From an uncultured Granulosicoccaceae bacterium (GTDB taxonomy: Bacteria > Pseudomonadota > Gammaproteobacteria > Granulosicoccales > Granulosicoccaceae), in contig CALGKA010000064.1 of NCBI GenBank assembly GCA_937927895.1, positions 1-64,000 on the forward strand: a stretch of 64,000 nucleotides of DNA, in the 5' to 3' direction. Below, piece after piece: positions 19,524-28,300 of the stretch. Position 1 is the stretch's first letter. Each line of letters starts with the position of its first letter. The position numbers were made by a program, and so were the translations under genes. The notes under the pieces were generated by a model that was not told the DNA's origin, ran no database searches, and saw only the letters and a list, made by a program, of their open reading frames with translations.

Positions 19524-20777
19524 ATGTTTGAAGAAAAACTACTCAACGAAATACGTGACCGCTTTCATCATGTAGACAGCTGTCCGTATCAGGGGCCGCG
19601 TGCTTTTTTTGAAAATGCCGGCGGTTCTTTAACGCTAAAGTCTGTGGTTGACGTTAATACTCAATTGAGTTCGATCCCAGATAACCAAGGGCGGGATAAC
19701 CCCGCATCCCATGAGCTTGTCAGAATTATTGAGCAAGCCCGCGCTGACGCAATGACATTAATCGGTGCAAGCAGTGGTCAGATTATAGTTGGTGAAAGTG
19801 GCACTGAATTATTGTTTCGTCTGGTGCGCACCGCCATAGTCAATTGCGTTGACGGTGGCGCGGTACTGGGAAGTACACTGGAACATCCGGCCACCCGCAG
19901 TGCGAGTAGACAATGGGCTGAGAAAACAGACCGCTTACATATTTTGATAGCGCACGATAATGAAAGCGCCTCGATAACCAGTGCTGACTACAAAAAACAT
20001 ATCACCCCTGATGTACGTGTCGCGACTATTATTCAAACCAGCCCTGTGACAGGTATGGGGGTAGACATAGCAGCGGTGAGTAAAGAGATACGAGCAGTGT
20101 CGCCTGAGTGTTTTATTATTGTAGACGGCATCCAGCACGCCGCGCATGGTGGCATAGATGTAGATTCGTATGATGTTGATGCGTTTACAATGTCGGCCTA
20201 TAAAGTGTTTTCAAAGCACAACTATGGAGTTGCCTGGTTGTCAGATCGAATGGCCGCCATGGAGCATGAAAAGTTAGACGGTAGCGCCGATTTACAATGG
20301 GAGCTTGGCACCCGCGACACCTCAGCCTATGCAACGTTTTCAGAAGTCGTGAAGTACTTTGAATGGTTAGGTTCAAACTTTACCAATTCAACCGATCGAC
20401 GCGAAAGAATTCTAAGCGCTGGTAAAGCAATGTCTGATCACGAGCAAAGCCTGGTAGACGCCATGATCGACGGAGTAGATGGCCAACGAGGTCTAAGAGA
20501 AATGGCGCAAGTAAAAGTCATTGGCGGACACGACAACCATCACCGCGAAGGATTAGTAGCAATAGTAGTAGAAGGCGTGCCATCAGCCGATGTAGTCAGT
20601 CATCTAAATAACGATGGGGTAAGAACACATGTGCGTAAGAACGACTACTTCTCTGGCAATATTTTAGATCCATTAGGCTTAGAAACATGTATCCGAGTAT
20701 CTATGTGTCACTATAATTCTGCTGCAGAGGTTAAAAAATTCTTAACGTCGCTTGAAAGTATTTTGCCGAAAAATTGA
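19524..20777 (+). CDS. Class V aminotransferase (cysteine desulfurase-like)
   Basis: A PLP-dependent fold-type I protein of about 417 residues. The N-terminal FFENAGGSLTLKSVVD and STLEHPATRSASRQWAE segments, IIVDGIQHAAHGGIDV (the PLP Asp), and SAYKVFSKHNYG with the Schiff-base Lys match the cysteine-desulfurase-like/selenocysteine-lyase group of class V aminotransferases. No IscU/SufE-type partner is nearby, so the substrate is uncertain. An in-frame TTG at 19503 would add 7 residues; the ATG is preferred. Neither has a strong Shine-Dalgarno. Confidence 0.83.
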   Translation: MFEEKLLNEIRDRFHHVDSCPYQGPRAFFENAGGSLTLKSVVDVNTQLSSIPDNQGRDNPASHELVRIIEQARADAMTLIGASSGQIIVGESGTELLFRLVRTAIVNCVDGGAVLGSTLEHPATRSASRQWAEKTDRLHILIAHDNESASITSADYKKHITPDVRVATIIQTSPVTGMGVDIAAVSKEIRAVSPECFIIVDGIQHAAHGGIDVDSYDVDAFTMSAYKVFSKHNYGVAWLSDRMAAMEHEKLDGSADLQWELGTRDTSAYATFSEVVKYFEWLGSNFTNSTDRRERILSAGKAMSDHEQSLVDAMIDGVDGQRGLREMAQVKVIGGHDNHHREGLVAIVVEGVPSADVVSHLNNDGVRTHVRKNDYFSGNILDPLGLETCIRVSMCHYNSAAEVKKFLTSLESILPKN

Positions 20778-20840
20778 TGTTGGATTGTTACGGTTTTCTT
20801 TATACGCCATGTTTAATAAATTTTGCCTCACGTTTTTAAA

Positions 20841-20866
20841 GTCCCCGCTGACGCTTGTGGGCTTCC
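20841..20866 (-). repeat. REP-like element, copy 4
   Basis: Plus strand reads gtccccgctgacgcttgtgg then gcttcc, the same family and orientation as copy 2. It lies in the 874-bp gap after the aminotransferase gene, where I see no convincing gene. Confidence 0.7.
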
Positions 20867-20948
20867 ATAAAAGATGATGGGTGTTTGTTTGGGTTAAAGT
20901 TGGTGTTCTTTTAGGGGCGTGATAAAAATTAAGCTTCACGCTTTAAAA

Positions 20949-20976
20949 GTCCCGTGCTTGCGCTTAAGGGCTTCCT
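20949..20976 (-). repeat. REP-like element, copy 5 (degenerate)
   Basis: Plus strand has cccgtgcttgcgcttaaggg then cttcct, a more diverged copy in the same orientation as copy 4, about 80 bases downstream of it. Confidence 0.55.
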
Positions 20977-21150
20977 AACGAGCGTTAGTTTAAAAGGTAA
21001 AAAAGTGTGCCTTACTCAAGGACGCAAACAAGTCGAGTCAATGTATCAGAAATAACAAAAGATACGAGCGTGTAAAACACCTTTGGCCCAAACCCACCTG
21101 AGCGTCGCGAACCACAATTCCATTCATTTGCCACAATCCCAAAATACCGA

Positions 21151-21496
21151 TGTAGAGTGCCGACACTCACGAAGTGAATGCAGTTAAACGCGCTTGTTGT
21201 TGTTTTTTGAAATAGTCTTGCGTGGTGTCAAAGCGCCATGGACGGCGCTTTGAGCGCGGTGCACATGGATGTGCGTACCGCGCGACCCTTGCTGCATGAT
21301 TTTCAAAAATGGCGCAGCCACCGCTTCCCATTTTAAAAAGGGGCAACAAAGTATCAAGAAGGCCTTTGCTTCTGTATGAGCCTTTTCAAATGAAGGCCCC
21401 AAATGAAGGCCGCCGGCAGGCACGCCACGCACGTCAGCCGCGGGCAGGGCAAGCCAAAACAAAAGCTAAAACACAGCGCACCAGCCGCCTGCAAAG
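21151..21496 (+). repeat. Dispersed non-coding element, copy 1
   Basis: This GC-richer stretch within the 20778-21651 gap shares several blocks, in the same order, with the reverse complement of 52581-52715. The blocks are tagagtgccga..ctcacgaagtg, a ttgttgttttttgaa-like block, aaggccgc.ggcagg, an agccg..gcagggcaa block, aaaacaaaag and gccgcctgca. No conserved open frame runs through it and no transposase is present. It may be a decayed non-autonomous mobile element. Confidence 0.5.
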
Positions 21497-21651
21497 GTAA
21501 AAACAGAAATCAATACGTAGTTTGCGTAAGTAACTGCTCGCATATCGAAACCATGGCAAGGTTGCTATTCTCACATTAAGCAGCGAGAGCGCCAAAGCAA
21601 TCCAAACCAGATGATACGCAGCGCAGATCCAGATATAGAGTAACAGACTAA

Positions 21652-21876
21652 ATGAACAAATCAACGGGGACCGTTAAGTGGTTCAATACAGAAAAAGGCT
21701 ACGGGTTTATCATTAATGAGGAGGGTAGTGATGTCATGGTGCACTATCGCTCAATATTAATGGAAGGCTTTAAAAACCTCAAAGAAGGGCAGCGTGTGCT
21801 TTTTACACAAGTGCAAAGCGAAAAAGGTTTGCAGGCCGCAGAAGTCGAAGTAGTAGTAGAGACAAACTCAGTCTAG
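21652..21876 (+). CDS. Cold-shock domain protein
   Basis: A 74-residue single cold-shock domain. RNP1 is KGYGFI (in [15 protein letters not shown]). RNP2 is VMVHYRSI, with Tyr where most Csp proteins have Phe. C-terminal [18 protein letters not shown] follows the family. It would bind single-stranded RNA or DNA as a chaperone, nearer CspD/CspE in size than to two-domain forms. It stands alone with a long upstream non-coding region. A cold-responsive leader is possible, but none can be shown here. Confidence 0.93.
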   Translation: MNKSTGTVKWFNTEKGYGFIINEEGSDVMVHYRSILMEGFKNLKEGQRVLFTQVQSEKGLQAAEVEVVVETNSV

Positions 21877-21919
21877 GCTGCTTCAACAGCATTGTTAATT
21901 CTTGCTGAAAACCTGATAA

Positions 21920-22096
21920 CTAGTGGTGCTCATGTGAGAGTGGTACGCCTTTATTCTGGTAGTAGTCTGCTCGATCCTCTTCGGACATGGTGGCGATCTT
22001 ATAGGCCTGTAGTGCCAAAAGCAGAGTCGTTAACATAAGCATTGCTGCTACCGTTAGTAGCATTTTGAACGAATGCCTTTTAATGAAATTCTGCAA
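21920..22096 (-). CDS. Small single-pass membrane protein
   Basis: A 58-residue reading frame on the minus strand, starting at TTG 22096 with AAAGGA about 6 bases upstream. An internal ATG at 22063 gives a 47-residue form. The product has a basic N-terminus, one hydrophobic helix (MLLTVAAMLMLTTLLLALQA) and an acidic, His-rich tail ending SHEHH. I do not recognise the family. The good ribosome site, coherent membrane topology and position in an otherwise empty gap support it. Lack of homologues would weaken it. Confidence 0.5.
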   Translation of the reverse strand: MQNFIKRHSFKMLLTVAAMLMLTTLLLALQAYKIATMSEEDRADYYQNKGVPLSHEHH

Positions 22097-22172
22097 TGGT
22101 TTTCCTTTAACGGGAAATTACCAGAAATGACAGGCACCTGTAGCAGCTAGATGCCTGTCTATTGAAATGGTG

Positions 22173-23039
22173 CTATGAGCCTATTTTGTCTTGTGTTTTG
22201 GTGTCAAAGTCGCTGGCATCGTGGCGTTCATGCAGTTGTTCTTCAGGTTCACCGAAAGAACGGTTCACCATTCTGCCGCGCACTACAGCGGGCCGGTCTT
22301 GTATTTCATTTGCCCATCGATTCAAGTGTTTGTATTCGTGCGCCGATAAAAATTCGGCAGCACCGTAGACAGTGTTTAAAACAACTTGACCGTACCAGGG
22401 CCAAATAGCGATATCGGCAATGGTGTAGTCATCACCACAAATGTATTTATTGTTAGCGAGTTGCTTGTCTAACACATCAAGTTGGCGTTTGGTTTCCATA
22501 GTGAATCGATTAATAGCGTATTCTATTTTTACCGGGGCGTAGGTGTAAAAGTGACCAAAGCCACCGCCTAAATACGGGGCGCTTCCCATTTGCCAAAACA
22601 ACCAGGATAAACACTCCGCTCGTGCTGAGGGTTCTATTGGTAGGAATACACCAAATTTTTCAGCCAGGTACATTAGGATCGCACCTGATTCGAATACACG
22701 TGTGGGTGTATCGGTGCTGTGGTCCATAAGAGCTGGTATTTTTGAATTCGGGTTGATCTTTACAAAGTCACTACCAAATTGATCACCGTCTTGAATCTTG
22801 ATTAGATAGGCATCGTATTCAGCGCCACTGTGCCCAAGTGCTAAAAGCTCTTCCAGCATCACGGTGACCTTCACACCGTTTGGTGTAGCTAAAGAATAAA
22901 GCTGTAAAGGGTGTTTACCGACAGGCAGTTCCACTTCACTTGTGGCGCCGGAAACAGGGCGATTAATATTGGCGAACTTGCCGCCGCTTTCTGATTCCCA
23001 TTTCCATACGGAAGGTGGTGTGTAGGTATCTTCGCTCAT
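22173..23039 (-). CDS. yghU: YghU-like glutathione S-transferase family protein
   Basis: A GST-fold disulfide-bond oxidoreductase of the Nu class, 288 residues from the ATG at 23039. The family-specific N-terminal extension (TYTPPSVWKWESESGG, then NRPVSGAT) precedes the thioredoxin domain (HPLQLYSLATPNGVKVTVMLEEL). The glutathione-site segments NPNSKIPAL and FESGAILMYLAEKFG and the helical domain (SCLSWLFWQMGSAPYLGGGF-like) follow. YghU enzymes bind two glutathiones and reduce disulfides. The open frame continues 16 codons upstream but the family begins at MSEDTYTPP. Confidence 0.93.
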   Translation of the reverse strand: MSEDTYTPPSVWKWESESGGKFANINRPVSGATSEVELPVGKHPLQLYSLATPNGVKVTVMLEELLALGHSGAEYDAYLIKIQDGDQFGSDFVKINPNSKIPALMDHSTDTPTRVFESGAILMYLAEKFGVFLPIEPSARAECLSWLFWQMGSAPYLGGGFGHFYTYAPVKIEYAINRFTMETKRQLDVLDKQLANNKYICGDDYTIADIAIWPWYGQVVLNTVYGAAEFLSAHEYKHLNRWANEIQDRPAVVRGRMVNRSFGEPEEQLHERHDASDFDTKTQDKIGS

Positions 23040-23087
23040 AGGTATTATTCTGCATTGTGTTTTTATTTGCAGGCAATGGTAAAGCAT

Positions 23088-23397
23088 TTTGCATTGGGAA
23101 TTTTACATTTTGACTAGCGCGGATTGCTTTTCAAGTGGGCTTGCTCGCGACTCAATTGGCGTCTAATGGTGCATAAGTCATGACATTAATAGTGTCTGTA
23201 GACTGTAAGATCGACTTAGGGGTGAAATGGAACGGGTATTGTCAATTGCCGATAACAATGGCCGTCGGTGACTGTGTAGATACAGCGCCTGAAAATGACG
23301 GTTGGGGGGAATGGTGTTGCGAGTTAGCAGGCAACTCGAGATTTGATGCTTTTATCGTTTCAAATCCTGCGCGGTAGTTAGCTTAGCCAGGTAGGCG
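23088..23397. other. Gap with no supported gene
   Basis: About 360 bases between the two minus-strand genes hold only a 65-codon plus-strand frame (23180-23377) without a ribosome site or recognisable features. I see no repeat or terminator in it. Confidence 0.5.
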
Positions 23398-23838
23398 CTA
23401 TTGTGGTTCAAACATCTGATTAAAAACGAAGGCCTGTTCAGTTGGGCCTTTTTTTTCAAGTAATGTTAATCGTTCGCGAGCCTCTGCAATAGTGGGTGTC
23501 GTGCCATGTGGTATCCACCACATCACTGAATAATGCTTCATCTCGCTAAACCATTCCTTGCGTCGTTTAAGTATTTCGGTGTGCGCGCTGCGGTACACAA
23601 AGGCGTGTAATGCTTTAACATCGTGCCAGGTGCTCATGTTTACGATAACATCAGGCCCGAAGTAATGTTGATCTACAGCACTGTTGAATTCAGCGATCAG
23701 CCGCCAAATAAAACCGTCACTGTTCTCAGCCAGTGCGTTTATCCGATCCAGATTACCGACAAAGTCCTGTAGCTCTGCCGAGTCTATTGGGTGTAGTAAT
23801 TTGGCTATGTTTAATTGTGCAAGGTCGTGTGTGCGCAT
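23398..23838 (-). CDS. DUF3291 family protein
   Basis: A 146-residue protein of the DUF3291 family, a dimeric alpha+beta-barrel fold related to antibiotic-biosynthesis monooxygenases. Visible family features are AQLNIAKL at the N-terminus, FVGNLDRINALAENSDGFIW, VNMSTWHDVKALHAFVYRSAH and the Trp-rich MWWIPHGTTPTIAEARERL. The biochemical role is unknown. It lies 9 bases downstream of the TMEM220-like gene on the same strand, so the two form a probable operon. Confidence 0.85.
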   Translation of the reverse strand: MRTHDLAQLNIAKLLHPIDSAELQDFVGNLDRINALAENSDGFIWRLIAEFNSAVDQHYFGPDVIVNMSTWHDVKALHAFVYRSAHTEILKRRKEWFSEMKHYSVMWWIPHGTTPTIAEARERLTLLEKKGPTEQAFVFNQMFEPQ

Positions 23839-23847
23839 TGAGTGTGC

Positions 23848-24207
23848 CTACTTGTCAGTTTTTTTCGTAGAAGGGCGGCTAAGCCAGGCTACCAATAACA
23901 CAATAGCCACAATCATCATTCCCATGCCCTCGCGAGCGTTTTCTGCCTCCCACCATACTTCCTGACGCCACCATCCTTCACTGGTGGGCCAAAAATAAAT
24001 GACACCGCCAATTGCTGCGAACAGACAGAACAGCAGAAAAAAGTGCGTGTACTGTGAGGCAAGCAGTTTGGGTCGAAACGCGGCAATCGCAGCCCAAATG
24101 GCAGGCACTGCATAGATGATCATCCACAGTGGGCCGTCCGGGTCGTTGTATTGCACGACAATGAATAAAACCATCAATAACATCAATAAGATATTGAGAT
24201 AACGCAT
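23848..24207 (-). CDS. Transmembrane protein of the TMEM220 family
   Basis: A 119-residue membrane protein with four hydrophobic segments, at about residues 3-20, 25-43, 53-70 and 95-112. The early VVQYNDPDGPLW motif and the length are typical of bacterial TMEM220-like proteins. No function is known. It is the first gene of a likely two-gene transcript with the DUF3291 protein, and starts at ATG 24207. The C-terminus is basic (RPSTKKTDK). Confidence 0.8.
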   Translation of the reverse strand: MRYLNILLMLLMVLFIVVQYNDPDGPLWMIIYAVPAIWAAIAAFRPKLLASQYTHFFLLFCLFAAIGGVIYFWPTSEGWWRQEVWWEAENAREGMGMMIVAIVLLVAWLSRPSTKKTDK

Positions 24208-24425
24208 TTTTGGGGGATCCTGATAATTGCGTGACTGTTCGGGCTATTTGTGCTGTCTAAAATGAAGTTTAATGTTGAGTATCTAAAGTGACTGAGTATT
24301 GGCACCAAATCCGCATAGTTAGTGGACTAAACATTAATCTCATTCTGCGTATTCAGGTTAATTTTCTGGCTTTGTCAGAGCAATATCTGTATCCAAAATT
24401 GATTTGAACGAGCTAAACGGTAACT

Positions 24426-25661
24426 ATGCCAGAGAATCAAACAGCCTCAAGGTTACAAGCTGGCACCATGCTGGGTGGTCAAGCGGTGAGCACATGCGCA
24501 GCCGAAGTATCGTGGCAGAAGTTTTCAGTGCCCTATGAGTATCCGGTTTATTTTACTGATGCGCTGTTCAACACTGAAAACCACGTATTGCTTGAAACAC
24601 TAACACGCCTTGAGCCGCAAAAGTGTCATCGCATTGTGGTATTTATAGATAGCGGCGTGGTCCAGGCCAAACCGAAACTAGTACTAGAAATACAGCAGTA
24701 CGCTGCCGCGCACAGCCGTTCAATAGAGTTGGTGGCTGCGCCCGTATTAATGCCTGCAGGCGAGTCAATAAAAGCGGAGCTAACCTTTATTGAACAGATG
24801 CAGAAAGTATTGGCAGAGCAACTGATTGATCGCCACTCTTATGTAGTTGGTATTGGTGGTGGTGCATTGCTTGATGCGGTCGGTTTAGTGGCCGCTACAT
24901 CACACCGGGGTATACGCTATATTAGAGTGCCAACTACGGTGCTTGCGCAGAATGATTCTGGTGTGGGCGTCAAGAACAGCGTTAACCTATTTGGTCAGAA
25001 GAATTACCTTGGTACTTTTGCACCGCCGTTTGCGGTACTTAACGATTATGACTTCATAAGAGCCTTGCCTGAAAGAGACAAAATATCGGGCATGGCAGAA
25101 GCGGTAAAAGTAGCGCTAATTCGTGATGCAAAATTTTATCAGTGGTTAGTTGCTAACGCCGATGCGTTGGCTGTGTATAACGAAGATGCCATGCGTTATA
25201 TGATAAAAAAGTGTGCTGAACTGCACATGCAACAGATTGCCCATGGTGGTGATCCGTTTGAAACCGGTAGCGCCAGGCCGCTGGATTTCGGTCACTGGGC
25301 GGCGCATAAGCTTGAAACGCTTACACAATACAGTTTGCGTCATGGTGAAGCGGTGGCCATTGGGATTGCACTTGATACCAGGTATTCAGTGCTGAGTGGT
25401 TTGCTTGATCAGGGTGCTGACCAACAAGTGTGCTTTTTACTAGAGCATTTGGGATTTACGTTGTGGCATGAAGGTTTAGAGGCGCAAGATGCTGAAGGTA
25501 AGTTACAAGTGCTCAACGGCTTAAATGAATTTAGTGAACACCTGGGTGGGGCGTTAACCATCACCTTGCTTGAACAGCTTGGTCGTGGCATTGAAGTGCA
25601 TGAGATGAATACAGAATTAGTAGCGCAAAGCATTCAGTGGCTTAAAGAGCGACGCTCGTGA
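24426..25661 (+). CDS. 3-dehydroquinate synthase-like enzyme (EboD-like)
   Basis: A 411-residue sugar-phosphate cyclase. The NAD-binding GIGGGALLDAVG is at about 142-153. Metal ligands are visible as E225 (GMAEAVKVALI), H290 (LDFGHWAAHKLE) and H306 (LRHGEAVAIGIA). PTTVLAQNDSGVGVK is the family's glycine-rich segment. It is unlikely to be the housekeeping AroB because no aroK is adjacent and the next genes are EboA- and TatD-like. This is the EboD-EboA-EboB association. The stop overlaps the next start (GTGA), so translation is coupled. The substrate is unknown. Confidence 0.85.
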   Translation: MPENQTASRLQAGTMLGGQAVSTCAAEVSWQKFSVPYEYPVYFTDALFNTENHVLLETLTRLEPQKCHRIVVFIDSGVVQAKPKLVLEIQQYAAAHSRSIELVAAPVLMPAGESIKAELTFIEQMQKVLAEQLIDRHSYVVGIGGGALLDAVGLVAATSHRGIRYIRVPTTVLAQNDSGVGVKNSVNLFGQKNYLGTFAPPFAVLNDYDFIRALPERDKISGMAEAVKVALIRDAKFYQWLVANADALAVYNEDAMRYMIKKCAELHMQQIAHGGDPFETGSARPLDFGHWAAHKLETLTQYSLRHGEAVAIGIALDTRYSVLSGLLDQGADQQVCFLLEHLGFTLWHEGLEAQDAEGKLQVLNGLNEFSEHLGGALTITLLEQLGRGIEVHEMNTELVAQSIQWLKERRS

Positions 25662-26572
25662 GTACTTCAGTAGCACTGGCAATTCAGAGTCAGGAATTAC
25701 CGCAGGTTGAATCTACTGCGCTGAATCTATTGCTGCAATGGATCAGCGACCGGGTGAGTCATGCACACAATCAATGGCTACACACACAGATTGAAAATAT
25801 TGCTAAGTCAAATTCAAACCGGGATCTTCATATCACCCTTGGTTTAATTCCTCGTAAATTTGGTCGTACAGATCTTGATTTATCTACCCTGGATTTAAAG
25901 GCGGCTGACCTCTGTGTAAAAGGCTGGAACCCTTGCAATTGGAGTATAGATACCGCGGCAAGAGTTGCGGTGTTGTGTTGTATGGCTGAACAAAACGTTC
26001 AACGATTCAACGATACAATAACTGATCTTTTTCAAGGTGCTGATCTGGCAGAATCAATCGCGCTTTATAGTGGTAGTGCGTTGTACCCTGAGAGTGATGA
26101 ACTAGCCTGGCTAATAGGTGAAGGGCTGCGATCCAATATTCGTTCTGTGTTTGAGTCTATTGCACACAATAATCCGTATCCTGCACTTCACTTTGATCAA
26201 AACCGCTGGAATCACATGGTGCTAAAAGCGCTGTTTGTTGAAACTACATTGGCACCCATTGTCGGGCTTGATCAACGCGCTAACCCCGAGCTCGCGACTA
26301 TTTTGTGCGATTACGCACAGGAGCGTTGGGCAGCTGGCAGGCCTGTGAGTATTGAGCTTTGGCGCTGTGTCGGGCCGCATGCGCAAGGTGCAATGATAGA
26401 CAACCTGCAGCTTGCGGCGCGCTCTGCCAATGTGGCTGAGCACAACGCTGCAGTACTGGCACTATCTGCCTGTCCGGATCCTGTTGCGCGTGCAATGGTT
26501 GACAACTACCCGGCGACTGCCGAAGGTGTTATTAAAGGTTCGATCACATGGGATTCACTTTGTAGCGTGTAG
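25658..26572 (+). CDS. EboA-domain protein
   Basis: A 304-residue, alpha-helical, soluble protein with the pattern of EboA-domain proteins: LNLLLQWISDRV near the start, LGLIPRKFGRTDLDLS, and GWNPCNWSIDTAARVAVLC. Helical repeats with NRWNHMVLKALFVE and RSANVAEHNAAVLALSACPDP follow. EboA is part of the ebo cluster implicated in exporting secondary-metabolite precursors to the periplasm in cyanobacteria; its biochemistry is not known. It starts at GTG 25658 inside the stop of the DHQS-like gene. Identification rests on pattern and neighbours, so a profile search is advisable. Confidence 0.7.
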   Translation: MSTSVALAIQSQELPQVESTALNLLLQWISDRVSHAHNQWLHTQIENIAKSNSNRDLHITLGLIPRKFGRTDLDLSTLDLKAADLCVKGWNPCNWSIDTAARVAVLCCMAEQNVQRFNDTITDLFQGADLAESIALYSGSALYPESDELAWLIGEGLRSNIRSVFESIAHNNPYPALHFDQNRWNHMVLKALFVETTLAPIVGLDQRANPELATILCDYAQERWAAGRPVSIELWRCVGPHAQGAMIDNLQLAARSANVAEHNAAVLALSACPDPVARAMVDNYPATAEGVIKGSITWDSLCSV

Positions 26573-26692
26573 CCTGAAAGGTCGAAGTTATCAGAAGCTG
26601 TAGACGGGCTGTGGCACGGTTAAATTTACGCGTCTTATCTCCCGATAACTGGCTATAATTGGAAGTGTAAATTCATACCGGTAGCAGCCCCA

Positions 26693-27619
26693 ATGATGTT
26701 TATTGATCCTCATGCGCACATGATCTCGCGCACCACTGATGACTATCAAGCGATGGCAGCAGCAGGTGTGGTGGCGGTTATTGAGCCTGCATTTTGGGTT
26801 GGGCAGCCGCGTACCCATGTGGGTACCTACATTGATTATTTATCGGCAATTATTGGTTTTGAGCGATTCAGGGCGGGGCAGTTTGGCATTCGTCACTATT
26901 GCACTGTGGGCTTGAATTCTAAAGAGGCCAACAACGCAGAGCTTGCCGAAGGCGTAATGGAAATTTTGCCACGCTTCGCCCTTAAAGAAGGTGTGGTCGC
27001 GATTGGTGAAATCGGCTATGACGAACAAACCGACCTCGAAGATAAATATTTTCGATTACAGTTAGAGCTCGCTAAAGAGCTTGATCTACCGGTAATGATT
27101 CATACCCCTCACCGGGATAAAAAGCGCGGCACCTCGCGATCTATGGATGTCTGCGAAGAGCACGGTATGGATCCAGGTAAAATAATTGTTGATCACAACA
27201 ACGAAGAAACCGTGCGTGAAGTGTTAGACCGTGGCTACTGGGCTGCGTTTTCTATTTACCCTTCGACCAAAATGGGCAACGCCCGCATGGTTGATATTCT
27301 GCTTGAATACGGCTCTGATCGAATCATGGTCGACTCCGCTTGTGATTGGGGAATATCAGAACCGCTGGGTGTGGCTAAAACAGCCAAGCTGGCCCTTGAG
27401 CGCGGTATCCCTGAAGATCAAGTACGTATGGTTTGTTATCAAAATGCCTTGTCGGCGTATGGACAAAGCGGTCAAATGAATGAAAGTGACTGGTTGAACC
27501 CGGAAGCGATCGATCAACGTACAGTCTATGAAGGTAACTCCATTTTGCGTGGTGGCCGTGAGCCAGTAGTTGAAGAGGCTGCTGTGAAAAGAAACGCTGA
27601 TAACCTGATTATTGAATAA
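26693..27619 (+). CDS. TatD-family metal-dependent hydrolase (EboB-like)
   Basis: A 308-residue TIM-barrel amidohydrolase. Metal-binding features are FIDPHAHM at the N-terminus, GVVAIGEIGYDEQT, PVMIHTPHRDK, IIVDHNNEET and MVDSACDWG. Its closest pattern is the TatD-like protein EboB of ebo clusters rather than TatD or YcfH DNases. It is the third gene in the D-A-B run, 120 bases after EboA. It begins with two consecutive ATGs, either of which could be used. The substrate is unknown. Confidence 0.82.
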   Translation: MMFIDPHAHMISRTTDDYQAMAAAGVVAVIEPAFWVGQPRTHVGTYIDYLSAIIGFERFRAGQFGIRHYCTVGLNSKEANNAELAEGVMEILPRFALKEGVVAIGEIGYDEQTDLEDKYFRLQLELAKELDLPVMIHTPHRDKKRGTSRSMDVCEEHGMDPGKIIVDHNNEETVREVLDRGYWAAFSIYPSTKMGNARMVDILLEYGSDRIMVDSACDWGISEPLGVAKTAKLALERGIPEDQVRMVCYQNALSAYGQSGQMNESDWLNPEAIDQRTVYEGNSILRGGREPVVEEAAVKRNADNLIIE

Positions 27620-27689
27620 GCCATTGTTAGTAATCACAAGATAAACGCCACCAAAATACTGGTCATAGAAAAAATCGATTAATTAAGTC

Positions 27690-28295
27690 ATGGACATTGA
27701 AAAAGTAACAGCGCCTAAAAGCGCGCTAAATGATATTGGGCTGCATGAAAAAATCACAGCCATAAGGCAATCGGATAATAAGCTCTACGCTATAGACAAG
27801 CTTGAAGCGCACCTGGCTAACATTCGCCATGTGGCGGTTTCTATTTTTGTATTTAATGGTGAGCACTTATTATTGCAACGCCGTGCTAAAACCAAGTATC
27901 ACTCTGCCGGGCTTTGGGCCAATACGGTGTGCTCTCACCCGCGCTGGAATGAAACCACCCAAGATTGCGCGCAACGTCGCTTAGGTGAAGAGCTAGGTTG
28001 GCGCGTGCCGCTACAATCTTTTGGCTCTATAGATTACGCGGCCAAGGTAGGTGACCTTTTTGAGAACGAACACGTGCATTGCTTTCATGGCAAGTACAAT
28101 GAGTCTCATAACGTTAATAACTTTAACCCGGCTGAGGTTGATGCCATTGATTGGCTAACGGTTCCTGAAATTATAATGCAAATAAAAACCCACCCACAAC
28201 GATTCACCGAGTGGTTCAAAATATACATGGCTGATCATCGGCACATGATAGATGCTTTGGTAATGCACGGTGCGCAGCGCGTCCAGGGAGCGTAA
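27690..28295 (+). CDS. idi: Isopentenyl-diphosphate delta-isomerase, type 1
   Basis: Nudix-fold IPP isomerase, 201 residues, interconverting IPP and DMAPP. The catalytic Cys lies in WANTVCSHPRW, the metal-binding and Nudix Glu residues in RRLGEELGW, and HCFHGKYNE supplies another conserved segment. It follows the ebo-like genes by 70 bases. Type 1 idi is dispensable in MEP-pathway bacteria, so its place here suggests extra isoprenoid supply, in line with the prenyltransferase (EboC) found in complete ebo clusters. That link is inference. Confidence 0.93.
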   Translation: MDIEKVTAPKSALNDIGLHEKITAIRQSDNKLYAIDKLEAHLANIRHVAVSIFVFNGEHLLLQRRAKTKYHSAGLWANTVCSHPRWNETTQDCAQRRLGEELGWRVPLQSFGSIDYAAKVGDLFENEHVHCFHGKYNESHNVNNFNPAEVDAIDWLTVPEIIMQIKTHPQRFTEWFKIYMADHRHMIDALVMHGAQRVQGA

Positions 28296-28300
28296 ATGCA

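Noticed and set aside
21309-21500. Small plus-strand frame in the dispersed repeat
   Set aside because: The matching blocks in copy 2 do not keep this frame, so it is not a conserved protein.
23180-23377. Plus-strand frame of 65 codons between yghU and the DUF3291 gene
   Set aside because: No ribosome site, no recognisable motif; Cys and Trp content alone is not evidence.
28271-28300. Extension of the YunG-like frame into idi
   Set aside because: The frame is open there only because it overlaps idi in another frame; the residues show no YunG similarity.
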